Origin: a virus
DNA: 64,000 bases
Strand: one strand, 5' to 3'
Virus record (IMG/VR): IMGVR_UViG_3300022213_000237
Span: 105,568-169,567 of that record
The notes beneath the pieces were generated by a model that saw nothing but the letters and a program-made list of their open reading frames with translations, did no database searches and was not told the DNA's origin. Of this stretch, positions 52,595 to 61,375 are shown in pieces. A program made the position numbers and the translations under genes. The number at the start of each line of letters is the position of its first letter. Positions within the stretch are counted from its first letter, which is position 1.

Positions 52595-53521
52595 ATGCCT
52601 AAAAAGACTTACACAAACGAAGAGCTGAACGCGCTGGTGGCCGAGTTTTCCGCAGAGTTCGACCAGCTCGTTAAAGCAGAAGTCGCAAAAAGCGGTGCTG
52701 CTTTAGCCAAGTCTGAAGAACTTCGTAAGGACGATGAGTCCAGCGATGGAGATGACCAGAAGTCGCCTCCTCCAGACAGCGCTTCCGCAGATGCTTCTTC
52801 ACCTGCTCCGGCAGCTTCCGCAACTTCTCCAGACCCAGCTTCTCCTGCAGACGCTTCGGCACCTCCTGCAGACGCTTCGGCACCTCCGGCTCCCGACGCT
52901 TCTGCTTCTGCTCCGGCAGACCCCGCAGCTTCTGCGGCAGGAAGCGATCCTATGGCGGCTCTGACTCAGGCGTATTCGCAACTCTCTCCAGATGAGTTGG
53001 CTATGCACTTTCAGGCGCTTAAGCAGGTTCTTATGGCCGGTCAAGCTGGCGCCGAAGGCGCTGGAATGCCCGCAGACCCTATGGCAGGCTCTTCTGCTCC
53101 GGCTGCAGGTCCAGCAGCAGTAGCTCCTCTCGCAGGAGAAGGAAGCCAGCCTGTCGATCCAGCATCGACGATGGCGCTCAAGAGCGAAAACGAAGAATTG
53201 ACTCTCGTCAAGTCTGAGCGTGATGCCGCCGCAATGAAAATTGCGGAACTTGAGAAGTCCGTTGCTGCACTTACCGATTCACTCGGCAAAGTGTTGGCTC
53301 AGCCGATGCGAAAATCAATCACCGGCAAAGACATCGCAGGTGTTCTTGCTACTGACCCGAAACCGGCTCCTAAGTATGAGTCGATGACGAAGTCTGAAAT
53401 TACTAAAAAGCTACTCACTGTAGCTAACGACCCCGCACTGAAGAAGTCGGATCGTCAACTGATTAACAACTATTACAAGGGTGAAGCAAATGTCGAAGCC
53501 CTTGCACACCTTCTCAGCTAA
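52595..53521 (+). CDS. Scaffold-like protein with Ala/Pro/Ser/Asp repeats
   Basis: The 308-residue protein has a helical N-terminus, a long low-complexity segment at about residues 45-130 of Ala, Pro, Ser and Asp, and a helical C-terminus with NEELTLVKSERDAAAMKIAELEKSVAAL coiled coil followed by a basic end. Scaffold proteins directly upstream of the major capsid gene often have such disordered acidic segments and coiled coils. A 21-base tandem repeat encodes part of the linker. No protease motif is seen. The call relies on position and composition. Confidence 0.6.
   Translation: MPKKTYTNEELNALVAEFSAEFDQLVKAEVAKSGAALAKSEELRKDDESSDGDDQKSPPPDSASADASSPAPAASATSPDPASPADASAPPADASAPPAPDASASAPADPAASAAGSDPMAALTQAYSQLSPDELAMHFQALKQVLMAGQAGAEGAGMPADPMAGSSAPAAGPAAVAPLAGEGSQPVDPASTMALKSENEELTLVKSERDAAAMKIAELEKSVAALTDSLGKVLAQPMRKSITGKDIAGVLATDPKPAPKYESMTKSEITKKLLTVANDPALKKSDRQLINNYYKGEANVEALAHLLS
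52843..52884 (+). repeat. Perfect 21-bp tandem repeat in scaffold-like gene
   Basis: The unit TCCTGCAGACGCTTCGGCACC occurs twice without a mismatch (52843-52863 and 52864-52884), coding for a repeated PADASAP block. Slippage can change its copy number without shifting the frame. Confidence 0.8.
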
Positions 53522-53559
53522 TCCCTGAGATTTCATCTTCCCGTAAAGGAGATTACACA

Positions 53560-54963
53560 ATGGCCGCAGGACTAATTGAAAAGCTAGACGAGCTGCGCAA
53601 AGCTTTGGAAGCGGGTAACTTCAACGCCCGTCCTTCGAGCCTTGTTCAGGGCTCCGCAATGCAAGTGGAAGACATTTCGCCAGTGATGGTTAATGTCACC
53701 TACAATGACAAAACTCTTAAACTCCAGAAGAAACTGGGAGTGAAGCCCGCGAAGGGAACCTTCATCCAGTTCCTACGACGTTTGTCGTACGGTACCTGGG
53801 GCGGATCCGCTCAGCTCGAAGGAGCAGTTGGTAATGAGCAGACCGGTGATTACGTACGTGCCGGTATTCCGATGGCGTACTACTCGGAAGTTCGTCGCGT
53901 CACCCACGTGGCATCGCTCGTCAAGACTGTTACTGGCGAAGATCCGAAAGAGCTGGAAGCGGAAGCCGCTGCTCTTCGTCTCGCTGGCGACATCGAGTTC
54001 GACTGTTTCCGTGGCAAGGCCGACTTCACCAACGCAGGCGTGTTCGATGGTAACCCCAACGTCATCCCCGCGCTCGCGAACATGATTGGTCTCGAAGTTC
54101 AGATCCGTCAGTCCGATCTGCAGAGCAACACCCAGGACCTGATGTTCGAAGCCTACGGCTCGGGCCTCTCGGTCGTCATCAATGGTGGCTCGACGCTGTC
54201 GAAGAGCAACATCGAAGACGCTCATGTTCGTAGCCAGATGAACCACGGCACTGCGGACAAGCTCTTTGTCGACCCTCTCGTTCTGTCCGCACATAACAAA
54301 ATTATGTGGAACAACGAGCGCGTGGTTCTCGGCGCTTCCGCCCAGGATGCGACCGGTCAAGACCTTCGTCGCCAGTTTGTTTCCGGCGGTATGGTCGAAA
54401 TCGAAGCTTCCCGTTTCCTCTCGGGCAAGTTCAAGTCGAGCCGTCCTCGTCTTAACGCTCCTGCGGCACCGTCGATTGCTGTTGACGCGACCAACGCCTC
54501 GAGCACGGCATTCGTTGCTGGCCAGGTTTACACCTACTACGTTACGGCTGAAAACAGCCTCGGCGAAGGTTTCCCCTCGGCTAGCGCGTCAGATACTGTT
54601 ACCGTCAACGGTAACCGCATCGACGTGACCATCACCCCCGGCGCAGGTACGCAAACGTTCTTCAACGTTTACCGTTCACCCGCTGGTGGAAGCGCGGCGC
54701 AAGCTCGCTTCATCGGTCGAATCGTGAACTCGGGTGCTGCGACCACGGTGTTCCGAGACCTTGGCAACAAGATCCCCGGATTCGTGACCGGCTTCCTGGT
54801 GCAAGAAGACACGATGGAACTCATGGAACTGTCGGCATACAGCCGCATGAAGCTCGCGGTCACCGACCTGTCGGAACCCGAAGCCCACTTCAGATTCCTT
54901 TGCTTGAAAGTTACGGAGCCCAGAAAAAATTGTTTGATCGATAACCTCCGTGGCGATCTGTAA
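53560..54963 (+). CDS. Major capsid protein with Ig/FN3-like insertion
   Basis: The 467-residue protein has AAAGGAG spaced well before ATG 53560. Helical N-terminal region, LGVKPAKGTFIQFLRRLSYGTWGG, VGNEQTGDYVRAGIPMAYYSEVRRVTHVASL and the ADKLFVDPLVLSAHNKIMWNN segment fit an HK97-fold capsid subunit. Residues about 305-400 hold a fibronectin-like unit (APAAPSIAVDATNASS, YTYYVTAENSLGEGFPSASA, FFNVYRSPAGG), an insertion often displayed on capsid surfaces. Codon use here is GC-richer and smoother than in neighbours, as in highly expressed genes. An intrinsic terminator follows. Downstream neighbours are not head genes, so transcription probably ends here. Confidence 0.85.
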   Translation: MAAGLIEKLDELRKALEAGNFNARPSSLVQGSAMQVEDISPVMVNVTYNDKTLKLQKKLGVKPAKGTFIQFLRRLSYGTWGGSAQLEGAVGNEQTGDYVRAGIPMAYYSEVRRVTHVASLVKTVTGEDPKELEAEAAALRLAGDIEFDCFRGKADFTNAGVFDGNPNVIPALANMIGLEVQIRQSDLQSNTQDLMFEAYGSGLSVVINGGSTLSKSNIEDAHVRSQMNHGTADKLFVDPLVLSAHNKIMWNNERVVLGASAQDATGQDLRRQFVSGGMVEIEASRFLSGKFKSSRPRLNAPAAPSIAVDATNASSTAFVAGQVYTYYVTAENSLGEGFPSASASDTVTVNGNRIDVTITPGAGTQTFFNVYRSPAGGSAAQARFIGRIVNSGAATTVFRDLGNKIPGFVTGFLVQEDTMELMELSAYSRMKLAVTDLSEPEAHFRFLCLKVTEPRKNCLIDNLRGDL

Positions 54964-54997
54964 TTAGATAACACTAAGTAATAATTAAAGAATTAAG

Positions 54998-55033
54998 GCC
55001 CGGCACCGAAAGGTGACCGGGCTTTTCTTTTTG
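54998..55033 (+). terminator. Rho-independent terminator after major capsid gene
   Basis: GCCCGG at 54998-55003 pairs with CCGGGC at 55017-55022, with an inner CC/GG pairing around a GAAA loop, followed by TTTTCTTTTT at 55023-55032. It is the clearest intrinsic terminator in the window and closes the head transcript. Confidence 0.9.
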
Positions 55034-55088
55034 TAAAATGTGGTTATTGCTGGTGTTTTGTTAGATCTTATGCTATTAGTACATTAAA

Positions 55089-56849
55089 ATGTCTGAGCTT
55101 ACACCAGAAGAAAAAAAGAAACGTAGAAACGAGCAGATTCGTATCGCCAGAGCCAAACGTTTTGAAGACCCAGTTTATAAAGCAGAACAGCTTCGGAAGA
55201 ACGCGGAACGCACGGCTCGACTGCGGGCAAAGAAAATAGCGGCTGACCCGGATTATTTACGTAAAGAGGCTGAATACAATAAAAAATATCGAGCCAAAAA
55301 TTCAGAAGCACTTCGGCAACAAAATAAAGAATATCACGCCCAACATAGAGAAAAACGAAATGCGGCCACAAGAGCCTGGAAAGAGGCTCACCCCAAAGAA
55401 TCTGCCCCCAACTCCAACATCGTTGCTCCAGAGATCAAGCTTAAAATCGTAGAGCTTCGCAAACAAGGTATTGAGCAGGCGGAGATTGCGAAGCAGTTAG
55501 GGATTAAAACAACGACAGTAACGTACGTATGCCACCAAGCCGATATCATTCTCACAAAAGAGCAGCGTTCGGCTAGAACCTGGGGCGATACAGATTTACA
55601 GCGGCTTAAGGACCTTCGGAAAGAGCATCCAGATTGGACCAGAAGACAGTTAAGCCAGGCCACCGGATTCAGTGTCCCCACCATCAAAAGAATATTGGCG
55701 TTAGCTGGTCCTGACGCCGCTTTGTCGCCAGAACAAATACAAATCAACGCTCGCGCCGCAAGAACCGTTAACGCAGAAGAGCGACTATTACAGAGATACG
55801 GTGGAAAAAGTTGGCAAGAGGTAATGAGCCTTCTTGCTTCGCGTCGCGGAGGGAAGGTTTTAGGTCAATATCAAGACCACAAAGTGAAATTGGAATTTGA
55901 ATGTCAAGAGGGCCACAAATTCTTTGTGGTTCCCAATGGTATCCAACAAGGGCAGTGGTGCGCAAGATGCGCTAATGTTGGGCCATCCAAAGCCCAACTA
56001 GAGATTTCTGAATACGTAAAGTCTTTGGGGATAAAAGTAGTTGATGGAGACCGATCGGTCATCAAACCCCTGGAAATCGATATTTACTGTCCTGAGATTG
56101 GATTAGCCATAGAGTACAATGGATTATATTGGCATTCTTCAGCTGTACTTAAAGAGCGTGGTCGGCATTTTAGAAAATGGCAGGCTCTGAATACCGCTGG
56201 AATCGATTTGTTTGCTATTTTTCAAGACGAATGGATTGTAAAGAGAGATCTCATTCAGGCTATGATTCGCCAGCGGGTGGGAAAATCTTCGGCACACAGA
56301 ATTTACGCCCGAGACTTGGAATTTAGAAGAATTGCGAGAGACGTCGCCGTCGAATTCTTTGAACGAAATCATCTCGACGGAGCTGGAGCGTTTTTTGACG
56401 CGTACGGGCTTTTTGACGGAGATAGGTTGATAATGGCCGCAGCCACGAGAACCAACTTTAATGGTGAATTCGAACTCGCTCGTATGGCCACGGATTATGA
56501 TTTTGCTGTACCTGGGGGCGCGAGTAAATTGCTGACACATATAGGTAGACCCATCATTTCATTCAGCAACAACCGACTATCTAACGGTAACGTTTATAGT
56601 AAACTGGGAGGTAAGTTGATTCAAGTGAACTCACCATCCTATTGGTATACAGACGGCACGGCAAGGATTTGGAGATGGAAATGTAGACGTATCAACACCC
56701 CTGAGATTTTGGCCAGATACCCCACAGAAGAATTGCAAGCCCTTAATGGAGTATTTAGTAAAAAAGAGTTCGGAGACGACCGTAAGCTATTTCGTATTGA
56801 AGATTACGGGCATCAGAAGTGGGAACTTGATTTAAAGATCCCCCGATAA
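55089..56849 (+). CDS. Free-standing homing endonuclease, Hef/Vsr-like PD-(D/E)XK type
   Basis: The 586-residue protein starts with a long basic coiled-coil region, then HTH-like segments (KQGIEQAEIAKQLGIKTTTVTYVC, WTRRQLSQATGFSVPTIKRIL), a CxxC-type zinc finger (ECQEGHKF, CARC) and a nuclease core: EIDIYCPEIGLAIEYNGLYWHSS, which carries E-D-x-x and EYNG as in Vsr and T4-type Hef endonucleases, followed by ARDLEFRRIARDVAVEFFERNHLDGAG and SNNRLSNGNVYSKLGG. It sits directly after the capsid terminator, ahead of nucleotide-metabolism genes, so probably spreads as an independent homing gene. No gene here is visibly split by it. Confidence 0.83.
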   Translation: MSELTPEEKKKRRNEQIRIARAKRFEDPVYKAEQLRKNAERTARLRAKKIAADPDYLRKEAEYNKKYRAKNSEALRQQNKEYHAQHREKRNAATRAWKEAHPKESAPNSNIVAPEIKLKIVELRKQGIEQAEIAKQLGIKTTTVTYVCHQADIILTKEQRSARTWGDTDLQRLKDLRKEHPDWTRRQLSQATGFSVPTIKRILALAGPDAALSPEQIQINARAARTVNAEERLLQRYGGKSWQEVMSLLASRRGGKVLGQYQDHKVKLEFECQEGHKFFVVPNGIQQGQWCARCANVGPSKAQLEISEYVKSLGIKVVDGDRSVIKPLEIDIYCPEIGLAIEYNGLYWHSSAVLKERGRHFRKWQALNTAGIDLFAIFQDEWIVKRDLIQAMIRQRVGKSSAHRIYARDLEFRRIARDVAVEFFERNHLDGAGAFFDAYGLFDGDRLIMAAATRTNFNGEFELARMATDYDFAVPGGASKLLTHIGRPIISFSNNRLSNGNVYSKLGGKLIQVNSPSYWYTDGTARIWRWKCRRINTPEILARYPTEELQALNGVFSKKEFGDDRKLFRIEDYGHQKWELDLKIPR

Positions 56850-56858
56850 TAATCATGA

Positions 56859-57701
56859 GTGAAGATCTCAGCCAAAATTATTGCCGATAGCGTGCTCGCG
56901 CCTGGTCATGCCGCAGGTATTCCTCGTTTAACTACGATGGAGTTGACGTACCCTAGATTCATTCACTCGGAGTTCATGACGCATCGCGTCTTTTCTCGTA
57001 ATGCTGCGTCTTCCCGCGCCATTCCCGTGCGCAAAATGCTGACACAAGTTTGGAAAGACCCGGCAATGCCAACATACTGGGGCTCGAACAAGCCGGGTAT
57101 GCAGGCGGGTGCGGAGTTAACCGGTTGGCGCCTCAAAGCCGCTAAAAAGCTTTGGGTGTTAGCCGGTTGGGTGATGGTTGCGTTCGCTTGGAGTCTATCA
57201 AAACTAGGGCTCCATAAACAAATCGCTAATCGTATTCTCGAGCCGTGGATGTGGATGAAGACAATTGTATCCGCCACCGACTGGGGAAACTTCTTTAACC
57301 TCCGAATCCATGCCGATGCGCAGCCAGAAATAAAAGTTCTGGCGGAGGCCATGCTGAAAGCCATGAACAGCAGCCGCCCTCGCCAGCTACAACCGGGCCA
57401 GTGGCATCTACCGTACGTACGCGGCTCAGAATACTTGCTTTACAGCTATGACAGCATGGGCTTGCAACAGATCTCTGCCGCCCGCTGTGCCCGCGTTTCA
57501 TATCTAAATCATGACGGTTCGAAGCCCGACGTCAAAAAAGATCTCGAGCTATACGAAATGCTTGCGAAAGCCCCACACGCATCTCCCTTTGAACACCAAG
57601 CCACCCCGGTTGTGGGAAGGCACGGCAACTTCAACGGTTGGAAGCAATTCCGCCAATTCATACCTAACGAGAATCAACCTGACTACAAAGGATTTAAATA
57701 A
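56859..57701 (+). CDS. ThyX-like flavin-dependent thymidylate synthase, divergent motif
   Basis: The 280-residue protein starts at GTG 56859. ThyX makes dTMP using FAD and NADPH. ThyX features are FIHSEFMTHRVFSRNAASSRAIPVRKML, where the usual RHRxxSxNExSxRY appears as THRVFSRNAASSRA, lacking the Glu and Tyr. Later RPRQLQPGQWHLPYV, ISAARCARVSYLNHD and HASPFEHQATPV fit ThyX C-terminal parts. A hydrophobic stretch at about residues 97-117 (LWVLAGWVMVAFAWSLSKLGL) is odd for a soluble enzyme. It is upstream of the dNMP kinase with a 1-base overlap, a likely dTTP pathway pair. The family call is likely, activity less certain. Confidence 0.7.
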   Translation: MKISAKIIADSVLAPGHAAGIPRLTTMELTYPRFIHSEFMTHRVFSRNAASSRAIPVRKMLTQVWKDPAMPTYWGSNKPGMQAGAELTGWRLKAAKKLWVLAGWVMVAFAWSLSKLGLHKQIANRILEPWMWMKTIVSATDWGNFFNLRIHADAQPEIKVLAEAMLKAMNSSRPRQLQPGQWHLPYVRGSEYLLYSYDSMGLQQISAARCARVSYLNHDGSKPDVKKDLELYEMLAKAPHASPFEHQATPVVGRHGNFNGWKQFRQFIPNENQPDYKGFK

Positions 57702-58513
57702 TGCCGTTACCACTCATCTTGTTATGCGGTAATGCCGGCTCAGGCAAAGACACTGTAGCTGGTTTCATTGCCAAGAATTTTGGCGCCGTCTGTATTGCGC
57801 AAGCCGACCCCATGAAAAGGTTTTTGCTCAAGACTTTTGGTTTCACTGAAGAACAGCTATGGGGTCCTAGCGAGATGCGGAATGGGGTTGACTCCCGCTT
57901 CGACAACAATTGGCGTCTTTGGTCCGAAACTCGACACCGACTCCGTAGCGATGCCTCATGGTTTGTTGAAGAAGTGTTACCAGATCTAGACGACGCTGAA
58001 CATATATTAGCGGTAAAAAAACTTGTTGATTGGGGTAACGAAATAACAGATACGAAGAACAGGTCGGGTATCACGCCACGAAAAGTGCTCCAATCAATGG
58101 GTACAGAGTGGGGTAGAGCGGTGTCTCGTGACGTGTGGAGTAATTACGCCAAGACCACAGCTTTCAAGCTGCTGGGCGGCGGTTATTCCTATAATCGAGT
58201 GTCCGGACTTGTGACCGATGCTACCAGTAATCCCAACTTTGTGGTTATAACAGACGGTAGGTTTCGCAATGAAATCGTTAACGTCCTCGCCGTCGGTGGC
58301 TCCGTATGGGACATCTCCTCACCCAAAGTACTCAAAGAAGATAATGCCGCCGTCGAAGCCGCAGGCATTAAGGGGCATGCTTCAGAGGCAGAGCTTAAGT
58401 CCGTTCCTTTGCATTTCTTTACTAATGTTTTTGTGAACAATAAGTCGGCTGGCTTAGATTTCTGCGAAAAAAAGGTCGTTGAGCGCATGGTGAATGAATG
58501 GGGTACAAAATGA
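57701..58513 (+). CDS. Deoxynucleoside monophosphate kinase-like protein
   Basis: The 270-residue protein begins with a Walker A loop GNAGSGKDT (residues 10-18), followed by AQADPMKRFLLKTFGF, a central segment VLQSMGTEWGR and VITDGRFRNEIV, features of phage dNMP kinases such as T4 gp1. It phosphorylates dTMP, dGMP or modified dCMP to diphosphates. It overlaps the ThyX gene by one base and the next gene by 4 bases (ATGA), supporting joint translation. Substrate range not visible. Confidence 0.82.
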   Translation: MPLPLILLCGNAGSGKDTVAGFIAKNFGAVCIAQADPMKRFLLKTFGFTEEQLWGPSEMRNGVDSRFDNNWRLWSETRHRLRSDASWFVEEVLPDLDDAEHILAVKKLVDWGNEITDTKNRSGITPRKVLQSMGTEWGRAVSRDVWSNYAKTTAFKLLGGGYSYNRVSGLVTDATSNPNFVVITDGRFRNEIVNVLAVGGSVWDISSPKVLKEDNAAVEAAGIKGHASEAELKSVPLHFFTNVFVNNKSAGLDFCEKKVVERMVNEWGTK

Positions 58514-58881
58514 AGAAAAGTAAATACGAAGCAGAAAAAGATCGAGTGAGATTGCTTCAAGTCATTGACGCACTTGATCGTCACGTAGACAGAACTCTAA
58601 TCCACGCTTTGTTGCCTAATATATCCTACGGCACCATAAGTGGTCGACTTGTCGACCTTGTAAATGCTGGTTTATTAGAGGAAGACGGAGAAAACGAATA
58701 TTACGTGCCGCATCTTCGTTCCGGCCTAAATCTTTCGTCGACGTGGAATCCTCGAGCCGCATCCGACGCTACATTTGCTAATGGCGCACAATTCACTAAG
58801 CGATATCGTAAAACCGCTGCCTGGTCTTGGCTTTCTGCCTATAAAGCGCTTAAAGGTAAAGTAGATCAACTCGGTAAGTAA
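58510..58881 (+). CDS. Small winged-helix-like protein
   Basis: The 123-residue protein starts at ATG 58510 in an ATGA overlap with the dNMP kinase stop. The segment HVDRTLIHALLPNISYGTISGRLVDLVNAGLLEED resembles a winged helix with a wing at about residues 55-70. It may be a small regulator. C-terminal 50 residues are basic and helical. Identity unknown. Confidence 0.6.
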   Translation: MKKSKYEAEKDRVRLLQVIDALDRHVDRTLIHALLPNISYGTISGRLVDLVNAGLLEEDGENEYYVPHLRSGLNLSSTWNPRAASDATFANGAQFTKRYRKTAAWSWLSAYKALKGKVDQLGK

Positions 58882-58885
58882 TTGG

Positions 58886-59119
58886 ATGGCTACCATCCAA
58901 GACCTAGAAGATATCCGCAGTGAATTGAGACTCGGAACCATTAACAAATACCAAGCCTTACAAAGGGTGGGGGAGTTAATGGTTCAAGCCAAATCAAGAG
59001 CTTTGCGCACAAAGTGTGAGGCTTTTCTCGACGAAATCATAGGCCTTCCTTCCGAACCTAAGGAAATGTCGGCGAAAGAGCGCGAGGCTCTGGAAGAGCA
59101 TTTTCGGAACGAAGGGTGA
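58886..59119 (+). CDS. Small hypothetical helical protein
   Basis: The 77-residue protein is helical and charged with no recognised motif. Its stop overlaps the open frame of the next gene, whose real start is placed later by a ribosome site. It belongs to the nucleotide-metabolism cassette by position. Confidence 0.6.
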   Translation: MATIQDLEDIRSELRLGTINKYQALQRVGELMVQAKSRALRTKCEAFLDEIIGLPSEPKEMSAKEREALEEHFRNEG

Positions 59120-59142
59120 AGATCAACTTGCTAGGAAAGAAC

Positions 59143-59478
59143 ATGTCCGAGACTCTTCAAGAAATTCAGTCCCGTATCGAACCCACTCGTAAACAACTTG
59201 AGACCATGCTTGAACGCAAAGAGCTTAGCCCAGCTCTCTTCTTCAAAGCCCTCATGGGTCTGGCCTATGAATATGTGGTTGCTGACCATACAGAAGAAGC
59301 TGCTGGGTTAGTGATGCAAATTCCCCCCGATTATTGGCGCGGCGACGCCAAGCTTCAGATGCAACAAGACGTACAGTATTTTCAGCGGTCGGCCACCGTT
59401 TATCGCTCTCTGCGTGATTGCGGACTGCTGATGTTCGCGTTCCCATTAGGTCAGCCTTCAACTACGGCAAAGGCATGA
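59143..59478 (+). CDS. Small hypothetical protein
   Basis: The 111-residue protein starts at ATG 59143, chosen because AGGAAAG sits just upstream; the GTG at 59116 is also in frame. It is mainly helical (SETLQEIQSRIEPTRKQLETMLE). No family recognised. It ends in an ATGA overlap with the next gene at 59475. Confidence 0.6.
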   Translation: MSETLQEIQSRIEPTRKQLETMLERKELSPALFFKALMGLAYEYVVADHTEEAAGLVMQIPPDYWRGDAKLQMQQDVQYFQRSATVYRSLRDCGLLMFAFPLGQPSTTAKA

Positions 59479-59870
59479 CGATGGATATCGGTGACAGAGT
59501 AATAGATGGGGATGAAGTCAAAACCTTTCAACGCAAGGCCATTGTCTTGTATCTCGACACTGTTTTTGGCGACAGATATCAGGAAGCAGATATCTATTTT
59601 GAAAACCCTGTGCCTGTAAGAGATCACGAGAACAACATTGTTGGTTGGGCTACTTTGCATCGGGAAGGTAAGGTGTTGGAGGCGGAATTTTTCTTGGATT
59701 ACCACAACCCAATCAGATTGGATATTGAGGCGGGGAACAAATGGTACCCCACTTTAGATGGAATATTTTTTACCTCAACCACAAAACTTCATGTCATGTA
59801 CGGTGGTATCAATCAAATCGTCTTGAAGCGAGGTCCTGAAAATTTACCATTTAAGGCAGACCCGCTATGA
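59475..59870 (+). CDS. Hypothetical protein with beta-rich fold
   Basis: The 131-residue protein starts at ATG 59475 overlapping the preceding stop as ATGA (a second ATG lies at 59481). Beta-strand-like segments are seen, such as RKAIVLYLDTVFG and NKWYPTLDGIFFTSTTKLHVMYGG. No family was recognised. Stop overlaps the next gene by 4 bases (ATGA). Confidence 0.6.
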   Translation: MTMDIGDRVIDGDEVKTFQRKAIVLYLDTVFGDRYQEADIYFENPVPVRDHENNIVGWATLHREGKVLEAEFFLDYHNPIRLDIEAGNKWYPTLDGIFFTSTTKLHVMYGGINQIVLKRGPENLPFKADPL

Positions 59871-60076
59871 ATCAAAAGTTCGCGCGTGTCATGGTATCTA
59901 TAAACAGGACCATGTGGTGGGTGATGCTGGCTACCATACCAGTAGATATTTTTATAGTATTCTTTTGGCTAGAAGCCTCAAAGGTCTTACCGCAAGGCCG
60001 TGGATTAGCTACATCTTCTCTTGTTTTTGCTGCCATTAAAACGGCCTGGTGCTGGCTGAATCGCGCGCCTAAATAA
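59867..60076 (+). CDS. Two-helix membrane protein, holin candidate
   Basis: The 69-residue protein has hydrophobic segments at about residues 17-35 and 48-64 with basic ends, the size and layout of small class II-type holins or other inner-membrane phage peptides. It overlaps the preceding gene as ATGA. No lysin gene is adjacent in this window, so a holin role is a guess. Confidence 0.5.
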   Translation: MNQKFARVMVSINRTMWWVMLATIPVDIFIVFFWLEASKVLPQGRGLATSSLVFAAIKTAWCWLNRAPK

Positions 60077-60109
60077 GCGGCAATCTTGGGATCTGAGGAT
60101 ATTTGAAAC

Positions 60110-60511
60110 ATGCTGCTTTCTGCTCGAATGATGACCGATGTGGGAGACGTCAATACTTTCCGATACGTGGATAGTGTTGAATTCACTGAGGGTGATGCTC
60201 CAGCCGTCTATTTTCAGTTGATTGATAGGTCTAAGGATAAAGACTACAGACCACAGGGTCGTCGTTTTTGTCCCGCAGCAGCGGCCACGCTTCAGGTCGT
60301 AATAAAGCTCGTTGACTCGGCCAAAACTATTACTCGTTTTGCTTCTCAGCCCTTTGCTGAAGACCCTTCGATTTGGATGCTGCAGCTTCAGTCCACCGAC
60401 GCCATCAAGGGTACCGTCAGTTTCCTTTTGACTCTGACCGAAGGCGCGGCGACCACTCGAGGACGCCTCGACGCCGCCCTTTCGGTTTCGTCTCAAGTAC
60501 AGGGGTTCTAA
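60110..60511 (+). CDS. Putative head-tail connector or structural protein
   Basis: The 133-residue protein is beta-rich with VNTFRYVDSVEFTEGDAPAVYFQLIDRS and no catalytic motif. It lies 1 base before the 282-residue gene and after the non-structural cassette, so head-completion genes seem to resume here. Length fits connector or stopper proteins. Family not recognised. Confidence 0.55.
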   Translation: MLLSARMMTDVGDVNTFRYVDSVEFTEGDAPAVYFQLIDRSKDKDYRPQGRRFCPAAAATLQVVIKLVDSAKTITRFASQPFAEDPSIWMLQLQSTDAIKGTVSFLLTLTEGAATTRGRLDAALSVSSQVQGF

Positions 60512-61360
60512 ATGGCTGACTACACCAAATCTTCTATCGACCCTCGAGGTGTACTGCCCGAGAATGCGGTCGATGCGCAGGAATGGTCTCGGTATGAGCC
60601 ACTACTGACCCCGGAGCAGCTTAAGAACCGCTTCCTGAAGGGCATTCCTCTGGTATTCAACATCATGGATCCGGTCACAAAGAAATATGACCGCCTTGAG
60701 CCCGAAGACCTCAAGGACATGATTGTACGCGCTGTTGCCCAGCTGGAGATGGACAGCAAAATTGATATCTTTCCTGTTCAGCGCAAAGAAAAGAAACCCT
60801 TCGACCGCAATGAGATGGTCGACCTCGGTTATATGCGCGCGAATTATCGCCCCATTCGCTCTATTGATAAGCTTGCTATCGGACCCGGTAATTCACCCGA
60901 TATTTTGACCATAGCTCCAGAATGGCTGGCTCAAGACGGGTGGGTTCGTGGCGAAGTCCGTATCGTTCCCACTATCAATACCGTGATTAGTGGCGGATAC
61001 GTGCCTGCCGACGCGGGAGTGGGTCAGGGTTCCGCCTTTGTCGCCCTCATGGGAACCAAGGGTTGGATTTCTTCGTTTTGGACCATGGAATACACTACGG
61101 GATTCAGTGACGGCAGAATTCCTATTGTCGTGAATGAGTTGATTGGGTGCTATGCCGCCATCGAAGCTCTTTCGTTATTGGCTTCTACTCATCGCACCAA
61201 TTCACAGTCCTTAGGAATGGACGGAGCAAGCCAGAGTACATCGGGGCCGGGACCACAGGTATACGACGGACGAATCAAACTCCTTGAAGATCGCCGCAAG
61301 AATCTGCTTTCGAAGCTACGCGGCATGATGGGTTCGAAATTTGTGATCGGAAATATATAA
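60512..61360 (+). CDS. Putative head-tail connector/neck protein
   Basis: The 282-residue protein has a mixed fold: N-terminal acidic segment, IPLVFNIMDPVTKKYDRL, a middle beta domain (VRIVPTINTVISGG, GWISSFWTMEYTTGFSDGRIP), and a C-terminal helix. It is directly downstream of the preceding structural gene. Neck or tail-connector roles are likely by context; no family was named. Confidence 0.6.
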   Translation: MADYTKSSIDPRGVLPENAVDAQEWSRYEPLLTPEQLKNRFLKGIPLVFNIMDPVTKKYDRLEPEDLKDMIVRAVAQLEMDSKIDIFPVQRKEKKPFDRNEMVDLGYMRANYRPIRSIDKLAIGPGNSPDILTIAPEWLAQDGWVRGEVRIVPTINTVISGGYVPADAGVGQGSAFVALMGTKGWISSFWTMEYTTGFSDGRIPIVVNELIGCYAAIEALSLLASTHRTNSQSLGMDGASQSTSGPGPQVYDGRIKLLEDRRKNLLSKLRGMMGSKFVIGNI

Positions 61361-61375
61361 TTACGGACACTTACC

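Noticed and set aside
52671-53289. Minus-strand frames opposite the scaffold-like gene
   Set aside because: They arise from the GC-rich Ala/Pro/Ser repeats, which leave few stops on the other strand.
53773-54360. 195-codon minus-strand frame inside the major capsid gene
   Set aside because: It is a shadow of a GC-rich, highly biased capsid gene; no motif supports it.
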